DNA from: Corylus avellana
Taxonomy: Eukaryota > Streptophyta > Magnoliopsida > Fagales > Betulaceae
Length of the DNA stretch: 64,000 nt
Assembly: GCF_901000735.1 (NCBI RefSeq)
Contig: NC_081549.1
Location: 7,245,416-7,309,415, forward strand
Direction of reading: 5' to 3'
The notes beneath the pieces were generated by a model. That model saw only the letters and a list, made by a program, of their open reading frames with translations. It searched no databases and was not told the origin of the DNA. Shown piece after piece: positions 48,501 to 57,363 of this stretch; position 1 is the stretch's first letter; the number at the start of each line of letters is the position of its first letter. The position numbers and the translations under genes were made by a program.

Positions 48501-48745
48501 TGATCACTCCGACATATCAGTCACAATAAACAGAAAAGCATCCGAGTTTCTGATAATAAAGTGATCAAAATGATACAGATTGTCCAGCAAAAGAATAATG
48601 AATCGATTCAGAGAATTCAAAAAGTTTAGAGAGATAGAGAGAGAGATTGACCGCAGTATTTGACGTCGGTTGCGAGGGCCAAAGGCACAACCAGACAAAG
48701 CGCAAGGAGGAGGGGCGCGAGAAACTTGAAGTGAACGGCTTCCAT
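45552..48745 (-). CDS. ML (MD-2/NPC2-type) lipid-recognition protein, secreted
   Basis: Four exons: 48,745-48,652, 48,054-47,953, 46,277-46,111 and 45,659-45,552, giving 156 residues. The start MEAVHFKFLAPLLLALCLVV is a signal peptide, with likely cleavage after residue 25 (LALA/TDVKYC). The mature part reads as an ML domain: DKNADYDVKVSKVEIIPDPV, GKPATFSISACSG, YFGWHIHSETHDLCGETSCP, then GSYSLKMKMFDAAKKELTC and IGFDFDIGF. Conserved Cys residues are in place. Such domains bind single lipids (sterols, phospholipids) in secretory or vacuolar spaces. Exon 4 is separated from exon 3 by 451 bp; reading through exon 3's donor gives a longer frame that lacks the conserved C-terminus and is rejected. 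Intron 2 (1.7 kb) holds four mobile-element insertions. Confidence 0.92.
46663..46835. mobile_element. Mutator-like MITE, 173 bp, with 9-bp TSD
   Basis: Flanked by TTATAATTT at 46,654-46,662 and 46,836-46,844. The ends 'gagaagtgctagggagccaa' and 'ttggctccctagcacttccc' are inverted, with arms continuing through 'caaatgaacc' and 'ttttcaaactga'. It lies in intron 2 of the ML gene. Confidence 0.85.
47069..47436. mobile_element. Tourist/PIF-Harbinger-like MITE with TAA TSD
   Basis: It starts 'gagcatctctagcag' and ends 'gttggagatgttc' (inverted), flanked by TAA at 47,066-47,068 and 47,437-47,439. Inside is a perfect palindrome at 47,269-47,312 (TTTGTAAGAATATATA and its complement). It lies in intron 2 of the ML gene. 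Confidence 0.7.
47588..47643 (-). mobile_element. LINE tail fragment
   Basis: 'tgaaatatcattaaaagtgt' and 'aaggcacctctaagtacaca' match the LINE 3' end. Flanks CATTTTAATAT and CATTTTGATAT (one mismatch) suggest an 11-bp TSD. It is in the sense orientation within intron 2 of the ML gene. Confidence 0.55.
47660..47795 (-). mobile_element. SINE-like retroposon
   Basis: On the minus strand 'GTCTTGGTTTCAAGTCC' resembles a decayed Pol III B box, downstream of 'GATAGCCTTTGGGTGAAACG'. Its T-rich side, at about 47,670-47,690, would be the 3' tail. It lies in intron 2 of the ML gene. Confidence 0.4.
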
Positions 48746-48922
48746 GGTTTAGATTCTGCAACCTGTCAAAACAAATGATGTTTATACGAAAAACAGTAGG
48801 TAAGGAATTCTGGGTCGTGAGGATTTGGGATTTGGGGGATAGAAAAAGAAGAAGAAAACGAAGACCAAAGGATCGGTAGTTGGCTTTCGGAACGTTAGGT
48901 GGGTTTACAGGTCTCAGATGTT

Positions 48923-48936
48923 TATATATATATATA
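48923..48936 (-). promoter_or_regulatory. TATA box of the ML gene
   Basis: A TATATATATATATA run lies about 180 bp upstream of the ATG at 48,745, a fitting distance for a leader of about 150 nt. The microsatellite nature leaves some doubt. Confidence 0.5.
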
Positions 48937-49095
48937 ATTTTTGTCTTCCCTGCTATCATACCGTCTCTTTTAATTCCTTCTCGAAGCTTTCTTTTCTTAA
49001 GGCACCTTTCACTTCATCTGTATTACTGAATTTTGTTGCCATCTCAGGTTTTTTTTTTTTTTTTTTAAATTTATTATTATTATTTTTTTAAGGGC

Positions 49096-50069
49096 TAGGG
49101 GTGTCCTTTTTTAACCGCTATAATCACTGACTATTAACCGCTTAACTGCTATAACCGTCTAACAGTTAGCAGTTATTGGGTTTACTAACCCAATAACAGC
49201 TAACCGCTAACCGTTTTTTTATATAATATATTTTTATAATTATAATTATAATAATATTTATACATATAACATAATTAATTCACCATTAAATCACAATTTT
49301 TTTTTTAAATAATTAAATTACAATTTGAGTATTAATATATTATCACTATAATTTATATGATTATATCATATGATCAATTGATCATTAAATCATTTGATTA
49401 TATAATAATAAATTATACATATATAATATGACATAAATCATAAGTATATCAATTCATACTAAAAAAAAAAAAAAAAAAGTATATCAATTCATACTAATAT
49501 AACAATTAAGTACCTAGAAACTTAGTTCCAATGTATGTTATAAACTTATAAGTCTATGTATGTTATACATTATAATTATACATATATGCATATGAATAAT
49601 ATAAATATATAAGATCAAATATTTAATCATATGATTCAATGACAATTCAAATACTTTATTCAAATTAATCATATTAAATTTAACATGTTATGATTTATAT
49701 TTAAGGATTTTTTTTTTTAAAAAAAAAAGTACAAGTAAATGTAAATTTGGGGTCAAATGTTTTTGATTTTTCAATATGAGCTTTTTTATAGCAATTTGGC
49801 CCAAGAAGACACTAAAAATGCAAAAAACAAATGAGGTAAAAATGCTACAGTGATCCAAAAACAAAAAGCCCAAAACTGAAAATTGGTTATATGTTTATCT
49901 TGAGAAAACCCAAAACGCCTAATTTTGAAAAAGCAATTATAGTGGGCGGTTACATGTTTTACTAACTACTAACCGCTAACCAGTTACGGTTGCGGTTAGT
50001 GAAATTTAATAACCGCTAAGGTAGTTATGATTAGTGATTTTTGCCAATAACCGGGCATTGACACCCCTA
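49096..50069. mobile_element. hAT-like non-autonomous element, 974 bp
   Basis: The ends TAGGGGTGTC and GACACCCCTA are inverted and directly flanked by AAGGGC on both sides (49,090-49,095 and 50,070-50,075). Both subterminal zones are packed with AACCGCTAA-type motifs in either orientation, like transposase-binding repeats. The interior is AT-rich and lacks a transposase. The TIR resembles plant hAT elements, but the visible flank repeat is 6 bp rather than 8, so the exact TSD is uncertain. Confidence 0.7.
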
Positions 50070-50289
50070 AAGGGCAAGAGCGAAAGACAAGTTGCAACAC
50101 CTAAAACATTCGCATCAGGTTCAATAAATTTTTTCTTAATTTTAGTTAAAAAAAAAAAATCACTTTTTTTTTTTTTAATTTTTAATTTTAGTTACATTTT
50201 AATTACTATTCAAAGTTACTATCTTTTTCTTTTAGTTGAGTTACTATGTATTTTATCTATATATTTTCACGATTTTATTTAAATATTTT

Positions 50290-50900
50290 TTTAATGATAT
50301 ATTTATTGAGAAGAGAGAATAATAAAATAGATTTTCAATGATATATTTATGGACATAATTTTTTCCCAAACCAGTTAGGAGGAAATTTCCTCTAATCCAT
50401 TTATTTAAAAGTGCCAAGTGTCTATAAATATTTAAAATGCACATTAAATTCTTAAGGTCATTAATAGTAGTTTACTAACTTAGGGAGAGGCTTAGGTGCG
50501 GTAGTCCAAAACTACCGCACCCTACGGTAGCCCAAAACGACCACATTTTGGGCATTAAAGGACCAAGTTTTGTTAAATAAATAAAATTAAAATTAAAAAA
50601 TTAAAAAATTAATATAAAATTCATTAAATATTAAAATATTTAATAATTAAAAAATAAAAACATCAAAAAACTAAAACTATTAAAAAAAGAAAAAAAGAAA
50701 AAGAAAAATTAAACGGGTAGCTCTAGCCAAAATAGGGTGGCCAGATCATCACATTTTGGTCAAGGGGGTGGCTGGAGTTTACTAACTTAAATTAACGTTT
50801 TAAATATTTATAGGCACTTGACACTATTTTAAATGGGATGAAGGATATTTCCTCTATACTGGTTTGAGTGAAATTTTTGTCCTATATTTATTACTATTAT
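50290..50900. mobile_element. Fold-back MITE containing a second insertion
   Basis: The outer arms 'aaaccagttaggaggaaatt' / 'gatatttcctctatactggt' and 'agtgtctataaatatttaaa' / 'tttaaatatttataggcact' are inverted. In the middle, AGTTTACTAACTTA occurs on both sides (about 50,469-50,482 and 50,776-50,789) of a segment with 'ggcttaggtgcggtagtcc' and 'gggtggccagatcatcacat'. The inner segment looks like a later insertion. Confidence 0.6.
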
Positions 50901-50909
50901 TATTATTTT

Positions 50910-52950
50910 ACATTTGATGAGTAAATTGGTTATGTAGCAGCTTATCATTTTTTTTTTTTAGGTTAAACTAGATAATTGGATGTGGGCTATTTTTCACCTA
51001 AATATGCATCCGGGATATTGGAGATAAGACTACATCAACAAATAAAGGCCAAAGAGAACCCAAACACTTAGAAACTATGTAATCTATAGCCTTATTGTAT
51101 ATCTATAGAACTAAGTAGAGTTATTGTCAAAGTCTTACTATTGTAAACTAAACTCTCTCTCTCTCTCTCTTCTATATATCAAACACGACCATACGTTTTA
51201 TGTAGGCTGAAAGCATACAACAAGGGTGTTATCTTATACTAGAAATAGTTAGGCTTGAGTTTAGGGGTTAACCTATATAAGATTGATAATAGAATAGTAT
51301 AGGGCATGAAAATAATTATTCAGTAAAAGGTTTCTTGAAGATTAGCTGTTCTCAAATCAGTCTTAGAGATTCTTGGGCTTTCCGAAGTGCCCATTTCCAA
51401 TTACCATCCAATCTTTCATATTGGATCATTCTGTCCATTCAAATATCTCAAATTACATATAGGAACTAGAAAATATGTGTTACACAAGGAGGATGTGTTC
51501 AGAAAAAAATCACAAAATTTTCACCTAATATGTGCCGTAAGGGTATATAAGCACATCTACAAGTTGATCCATGTAGGCAACATGGCATAGTACTGGACAG
51601 TAGATGATGTTTCATAGGGGTATACAAATTGTAATGGTTACAGTTGCTGGCTATTGCCTCTAACTACAATCGCACCGCCTTAGGCCATTAACAGTTATTG
51701 AAATTCAAAATCGCACCGCATAACCGCTTTTTAGATATGGGCCTTTTGGACCTATTTTGGTATTTTGGGCATACATTGGGCCTTTTTAGGGCATATTTTA
51801 AATGGTTTGAACTATTTAGGACCTATTTTAAATGGTATTAAACACCAAAACAACTTTCTTTTGGTATATTATTATTTTTTATATATATTTAATATATTAT
51901 ATATAAGGGTAAGCGGTTACCGGTTATTAACCACCTCAGTTAACTGTTTAGCTTCTAAATGGTATTTTTTTTTTCCCCTTTTTTTAACAAACATTGTGGT
52001 TTTCTTTTTTCTTTTTTCTTTTTTTTTTGGGAGGTGCAAATTAATATTTCTGGGGTTTTAAGAAAGAGAAATGGGTATCTAATTATAAAATGTAATTTTA
52101 TAGTAAATAACTAGTACTGGTACTTGGGATCAAGTGCCTGTCTGCGAAAACAGAGTGAGAATTTTTAGTACTTGCACGTTTTTCCTCGCCTCTGAACATG
52201 GATGTTGCATTATATTATATGCTCGTCTGGGTTTTGGTGTTTTGTGGCCTGAAAGTTGATGTGGCGTGATTTTTCAATCAAAAAATTAATCCCTATGCAA
52301 GTATCACTGCATAAGCTTTGGGGGAAATGGGGTGATGTGTAGTGTTACTCGGGAAAGTTAGCCAAGAAGATTAGGAAAGAAAGTGCTGTTTCTATTGGGA
52401 TTAATTTGGGTTATTATTGCAATATAAGGGTATTGGAAGACACAAAATGTTATCATTGTGTTAACTGGAATTAAGGATGCATGTGCCAATGTTTTTGTTT
52501 GATGATATTCATGCATGTTAACATGATAAGCAAGTCCTATATTGCAGTCTTATTTGCAGACATGCAGTGAAATATGCAGGGAGTCTGGTTGTAGTCTTGT
52601 AGAAATATTAGAGTTAAGAGGTATATAGGGGAAGGGGAGATCAATTAAGTTTGACCCTTTTGAGGGGATGGCATGAGGATTTGATGCACAAAGAGTTTCT
52701 TATGAAAGAAGTTATGCAGCATGTTTTTGTTGAAATTTTTTCGATTTTTCTAAGTTTTATGTTTTCTGGGCCCAGATTTTGCTGGATTCTCTAAATGCAG
52801 ATGCCTCTTTTAAGTTAACATAACATTCGACTTACTCTCTTCACATTGGGGGAAAACACTTCTTGGATGTTTCTCTCGTATGAATTATTTCAGATCATGT
52901 GATTTGAAGAGCAGGTGTTTGTTTTTAAAGGTTGGGGATTAATTTCAATG
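50910..52950. other. Gene-free spacer with repeat relics
   Basis: From 51,620 to 51,950 are repeats of the 'ccgcataaccgctttt' and 'ccggttattaacc' type, related in motif to the element at 49,096. The rest, including 52,100-52,950, has no convincing open frame; it may contain non-coding parts of the pseudogene that follows. Confidence 0.35.
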
Positions 52951-52959
52951 TTTAATTTC

Positions 52960-53726
52960 AACCAGGGTTTTGCGAGTAATGTTATTGGAGAAGCTTGAAA
53001 GTGGCATTCAACTTCAGATCAGAGATGTACATGAAAATCTTAAGCATGATGGCAGAGCCAAAGACTTGGAGATCTTCTGCAAGTTGAAGAGGCAGATTTC
53101 CCTTTTATATAAAATCTGAAGTTTGGATAATAAGCAAGAAGATGTGGCTTGTGATCTTCTTAGTAAGGCAAAAGATGGTTTCTGAAGTTTTCAGGCTGTG
53201 ATTATAAAAGGAATGGGGAATGATATCCAAGCCTTGCCATGAAAGAAAGAGTAGCAAAAAATACACTGAATTTCCAAAGAGTGCAGGCCTCTAGAAGAGC
53301 ATACTTGGGAATCTTGCAGCTTGGCAGTGTGGGAATTGTTCCAAATTCTGCTGGAAAGATATTCTTCTGAGGATGTTGTGGGGTCTCATAGCATCAGAAA
53401 ATCTTTAGAAAATTTGGTGTTATCAACCAAAGAGGATGATTTGTGGCATATTGAGTTTCTACAGTTTTGTCATCCTTCTTTATCTGTTGTAAAGAAGGAT
53501 AATTAGAACATGTGTGGGAGAGAACAGGAGGAATTACAAATGCATTTTACAAATATTTCTGTCTCTGTATGATGCAGAATTAGATCTAACTTCTAAGGCC
53601 ACAGAAAAGAGAAAAAAGAATTGATGAATTTTCGTTATAGCAAAAGAGTTTTCATGTGTGGGAGCTCCAATAACTAGTGCAACTTTTACAGTGTACAAGT
53701 TTTTGGGGAAAAAAAAAAAAAAAAAA
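52960..53726 (+). pseudogene. Degenerate pseudogene of an unidentified protein, poly(A) at its end
   Basis: One frame reads protein-like across several stops: EKLESGIQLQIRDVHENLKH, DLEIFCKLKRQISLLYK, EDVACDLLSKAKDG, then (53,270-53,503) ESCSLAVWELFQILLERYSS and EDDLWHIEFLQFCHPSLSVV. After a frameshift it ends with LYDAELDLTSKATEKRKKN and a stop. A run of about 18 A at 53,709-53,726 follows after roughly 100 bp of UTR-like sequence. Helical, charged content suggests a real former coding region. I do not recognise the family. The poly(A) suggests a retrocopy, but I found no TSD. Confidence 0.4.
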
Positions 53727-53740
53727 GACCAATCTAGCCA

Positions 53741-54253
53741 TCAATCCCTCCTGCTCGCCAATGGAACCACCTCGGCCAGAGGCGTCGACAGCGGAGTCGG
53801 CAATGGAGATGTTCTACAGACAGGACATGTCGGGTGCAGCCGCAACCACGGGTCGATACACTTGAGATGAAAGAGGTGGCCGCAATCCGGCAGCAGGCGG
53901 AGCATATCACTACTCTTGTAGTCTGCTAAACATACGGAGCAGCATGTGGCTGTGGAGTCTGTCTTATTGATCTTGGCTTCAGAGTAAAGCAGCTTCGGAT
54001 AGCTGAGGATGGTTGCCTCATCGAGTCCCACATCGATGACAAAGTTTTGTGGTTGATCATCGGATGGCTGATCATGAGGAGCAGTCCTTTGACTTGCCGG
54101 GGCTCCACCTGGCTGCTCTATCCTGGTGCAACAATAGGAAGCCAAGGTGATGGTTGTGATGAGCAACAGCATCCCAACTGAAACTCCAATTCCATAGCCA
54201 AAGCTTCCGATGTTGTCAAGAAGTCCCCCGGAGGAGCCTGTTGTACCGTTCAT
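53741..54253 (-). CDS. RING-H2 finger protein, ATL family (ATL67/69/70-like)
   Basis: Single exon, 170 residues from ATG 54,253 (MNGTTGSSGG). A transmembrane helix spans residues about 20-40 (YGIGVSVGMLLLITTITLAS). The ATL-type GLD motif follows (GLDEATILSYPKL, about 76-88). The RING-H2 domain is at about 105-147 (CSVCLADY, LPDCGHLFHLKCIDPWLRLH, TCPVCR), with spacing C-x2-C-x15-C-x-H-x2-H-x2-C-x10-C-x2-C and all ligands present. The tail TPLSTPLAEVVPLA is typical of this subgroup. The protein acts as a membrane-anchored E3 ubiquitin ligase by family. An upstream in-frame ATG (54,406) would add 51 residues; I prefer the shorter start because the family has the helix close to the N-terminus. 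Its stop lies 15 bp from the pseudogene's A run. Confidence 0.9.
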   Translation of the reverse strand: MNGTTGSSGGLLDNIGSFGYGIGVSVGMLLLITTITLASYCCTRIEQPGGAPASQRTAPHDQPSDDQPQNFVIDVGLDEATILSYPKLLYSEAKINKTDSTATCCSVCLADYKSSDMLRLLPDCGHLFHLKCIDPWLRLHPTCPVCRTSPLPTPLSTPLAEVVPLASRRD

Positions 54254-54458
54254 CTCCTTCACGATATGATTGGTGAAGCCATGGCATTGGCCAGAAGATT
54301 GGTTATTAATTTGGGTTGTTTCTAAAGTCAACGGGTGCATGAGAGAGAGAGAGATTAAAAGGTTTAATTTTGTTGCAAGCAAAGAGAGCCCAACAGGCCC
54401 CCACATGTGACTTCATTCTTCTTTTTTATGCCGTAGATCAAAGGCTATTTGTTTTTGG

Positions 54459-54831
54459 GTTAAATATATTTTCAGTATTTGTGATTTGCACCAAAATTAA
54501 ATAGCCATATGAATTTTTAAAAATGTCATAAACAGTACTTGTGGTAAGCAAATAAACCCACTTAGTACTTTCGTCAAAATTCTGTTAAAATTTTTAACGC
54601 AATGTCACGTCACCCTTACACGTGGCATGGTATCACCCCTAAGCCAAACAGGATGGCTTGGGTTTCACACCACGTGTAAAGGTGACGTGGAGCTCCGTTA
54701 AAAGCTATAACAGAATCTTGACGGAAGTACCAAGTGAATTTATTTGTTTACTATAAGTACTATTTGTGATATTTTTGAAAATTCAAGTGGCTATTTGATT
54801 TTAGTGCAAACCACAAGAAAATGTATTTAAC
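54459..54831. mobile_element. Fold-back MITE upstream of the RING gene
   Basis: The arms 'gttaaatatattttcagtat' / 'agaaaatgtatttaac' and 'gtactttcgtcaaaattctg' / 'cagaatcttgacggaagtac' pair along most of the length. The centre carries paired 'gtcacgtcacccttacacgtgg' type motifs. Being 200 bp upstream of the ATG at 54,253, it may contribute promoter sequence, including CACGTG-like cores. Confidence 0.75.
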
Positions 54832-55153
54832 TTTTTTTTTTTTTTTTTTTCTTTCTTTCTTTTTCTTTTTTGGCAACTTCTCGTTGGTCAACGGTTCTCA
54901 TATCCTTTTGGATTACGCTTGTTGTTTGATACGAATCACTCACGTCTTTATTTCAAAAAAGTAATTATATATTCGATGCCTTGTAAAACAAGCAAGCCTG
55001 TATTGTGTTCACACCATAACTTAGTACAGCTAATAATGCCTACTTCACAGCCAATTCCATGATGCCACATAGTATGTTTGGTAAAGGAAAGCCCCGCACT
55101 GTAGCTGGAACGGCACTGTTCCAGCTACAGTGCAGGGCTGACATTTGGCCAGC

Positions 55154-55173
55154 NNNNNNNNNNNNNNNNNNNN
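55154..55173. other. Assembly gap (20 N)
   Basis: Exactly 20 N, probably a placeholder of unknown true length. The sequence directly after it duplicates 55,828 onwards. Confidence 0.98.
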
Positions 55174-55470
55174 TTCTCTGGGCAGTGTGGAAGGTAGAGG
55201 TCTATATCCCTACTTTCCACCAACCTAGATGCCATCATGTATACAATATTCAAAATTATTGGCAATGCTTGTAGGTAGTGAGTGCCCACCACCTGTATGT
55301 TAATATGCGTCTTATCAAGGTTCATTTGTATGTTGATATTGCAAAGCTCGCGGCTGAACACCTTATCAAATTGGAGCCTGATAATGCAACCCCTTATGTG
55401 GTCTTATCGAACTTATATTCTGTAACAGGGAAAAGGAGGGATGGGAATGAAGTCAGAATGACCAAGAAAT
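55174..55470 (+). pseudogene. PPR-protein fragment on an isolated small contig
   Basis: The plus-strand frame gives NYWQCL, a stop, then DIAKLAAEHLIKLEPDNATP and YVVLSNLYSVTGKRRDGNEV. This matches the E-motif end of a pentatricopeptide-repeat protein. It is bounded by N gaps on both sides. Its first 140 bp (55,174-55,313) match 55,828-55,967 at 139 of 140 bases. It may be misplaced from elsewhere or from the other haplotype. Confidence 0.6.
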
Positions 55471-55490
55471 NNNNNNNNNNNNNNNNNNNN
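55471..55490. other. Assembly gap (20 N)
   Basis: Exactly 20 N, closing the small contig; the following contig starts 'gggtggctggagccacccc'. Confidence 0.98.
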
Positions 55491-55827
55491 GGGTGGCTGG
55501 AGCCACCCCATCGTTCTCCTCCCCCTTTTTTTTTTTTAAGCAAAAAAAAAAAAAATCATGTGAAGCGTGCAGCAATTTTTGGCCAATTTTAATACTTTGT
55601 TTTTTTTTTTAAAAAAAATAAAAAATTACAAAGTCAAAATTGGTGTCAGATTGCACTGTAACTGGAACAGTACCGTTCCAGCTACAGTGTGAGGCTTCCC
55701 CTTGCCAAACGTAGCTTTTATAATTAGAATTTTTTTTTGTTTTTCTTTCTTCTCCAAGCAGAAAGCCCACCCGTCACGGCGAGAGCCCCGCCTCACAGCT
55801 CTCTCCTGTCATTTTTGTCAATTTCTT

Positions 55828-55967
55828 TTCTCTGGGCAGTGTGGAAGGTAGAGGTCTATATCCCTACTTTCCACCAGCCTAGATGCCATCATGTATACAA
55901 TATTCAAAATTATTGGCAATGCTTGTAGGTAGTGAGTGCCCACCACCTGTATGTTAATATGCGTCTT
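55828..55967 (+). repeat. Near-identical second copy of 55,174-55,313
   Basis: 140 bp with a single difference (A to G in 'ccaccaacc' versus 'ccaccagcc'). Here the sequence is continuous on both sides. It is a decayed PPR-gene segment upstream of the E motif. Confidence 0.9.
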
Positions 55968-55969
55968 CA

Positions 55970-57200
55970 ATATTTTAAAGGAAATCGTGACGAAGAGAGG
56001 CTTGCAAATTGTGTGTTCTTTTTCTTTCTTGAGGTGATGTAGGCCGGTGGAGTGGTTGGTCCTTAGTCAAAAGGATGCAACTCTTCCATTTCCTTGGATG
56101 CCAGAATATTGCAATTCGGGACACTATTATTTTTAATACTTTTTTTAAATATTGGGTGTGGATGAAAAAATGCTAATCAATGCAAATCATTGAAGACCAA
56201 AAAAAAAAAAAAAAAAAACTCAACTACATAATTTTGGAAATTTTTGTTTTCTCTAGTTAATAAGAGAAATTTACGGGTACCGTCGGGTTTCAAAACAAAA
56301 ACAAGAATATATGTTCGACACGTAAAATAATTTTTCAAATTTACTATTGAATTTGTATGACCTACATGTGGGTCCTACATATTCAATTTTTTTTTTTTTT
56401 TTTTTTTAATTTTATTTTATTTTATTTTTATTTTTTTTAAAAGGTGAAGATAGTTGAGAGATGGTTAGTAGATGGAAAAATAACATTTTTCTTTTTAATT
56501 AGTGGATGAATTACGAGTAAGGGGACATATTTTCCACCGCGGAGAAATTTAGGCTCTATTTATTTTAGCATAAAATATTTACGTACTTTTTGATGTTTCG
56601 TGTGACCGAAAATAATACTCAAACTAAAAATATTTTGGTTTGACAAAAAAAGTTTCTATGTAAAAACATTTTACTTTTGCAACTTACAGGAGCCTTAATA
56701 TGAGATATCCCATATGAAATTCACCTTTCCAAATAAAATTTGAACAGTCTAGTGATATACTCGAGCATATAGGTCCCATATAAAACCTCTCAAATTAGTT
56801 ACTCAAATTGTTAGCAATTCAGACAGCTAATTATTGTGAATCTGAATCCCTCTTTGTGATACATTTTTCGACGTTTGAAAACGAAAACTACCACTTTAGT
56901 AAACCGAGTAATTCTAGACGTCACTCTTATATTCCTAAAAAAATGAGGTGATTTTTAAAATTATCATTTGATCAAAATTTAATAATGATAAATTATAAGT
57001 ATAATGATAATTTTAAGAGCCACATCATTTTTGGGGGATATGAGTATGATACAAAAGAGATTTATTGTAAACCTCAAAGCTCATTCCTCAAACCGTTTCC
57101 AGTTATTGCGTCGAATTTTGGAACTGTTAGGTCGAAATGCTCTCAAAACGCAGCACATTATTTGTTACGAAATGCTGATATGACACCCTTAATTTGTTAC
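55970..57200. other. Gene-free spacer
   Basis: AT-rich with long A and T runs (about 56,198-56,218 and 56,388-56,407). The frame at 56,985-57,236 has no recognisable content. Confidence 0.4.
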
Positions 57201-57207
57201 CATCTAA

Positions 57208-57213
57208 TATATA
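57208..57213 (+). promoter_or_regulatory. Possible TATA box of the Expp1-family gene
   Basis: TATATA lies 156 bp before the ATG at 57,364 and would give a leader of about 125 nt. Confidence 0.35.
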
Positions 57214-57363
57214 GATTTGTTACGGCGTATTTTTAAGTGACGTGACAAAAGTGAAATCCGAACACTCCAAATTTCCAAATTCCAACATCGATTACCAACG
57301 AATACTCTCCTTGTCCCTTCAGACTCGAAAGAAACGAACTCCCAAAAGCATTCGCGATTGGCC

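Larger units (their letters stand above)
55073..55713. mobile_element. Fold-back element with hairpin tips, interrupted by gaps
   Basis: The left end (55,073-55,146) and right end (about 55,640-55,713) are inverted copies, starting 'gtttggtaaaggaaagcc' and ending 'ggcttccccttgccaaac'. Each end contains its own hairpin; at the left it is a perfect 16-bp stem, GCACTGTAGCTGGAAC (55,096-55,111) with its complement at 55,118-55,133. Two N gaps fall inside, so the interior as given cannot be trusted. Confidence 0.65.

Noticed and set aside
55073..55713. Transposon that captured a PPR gene fragment
   Set aside because: The PPR piece lies wholly on a gap-bounded contig whose start duplicates sequence outside the element, so misassembly is more likely.
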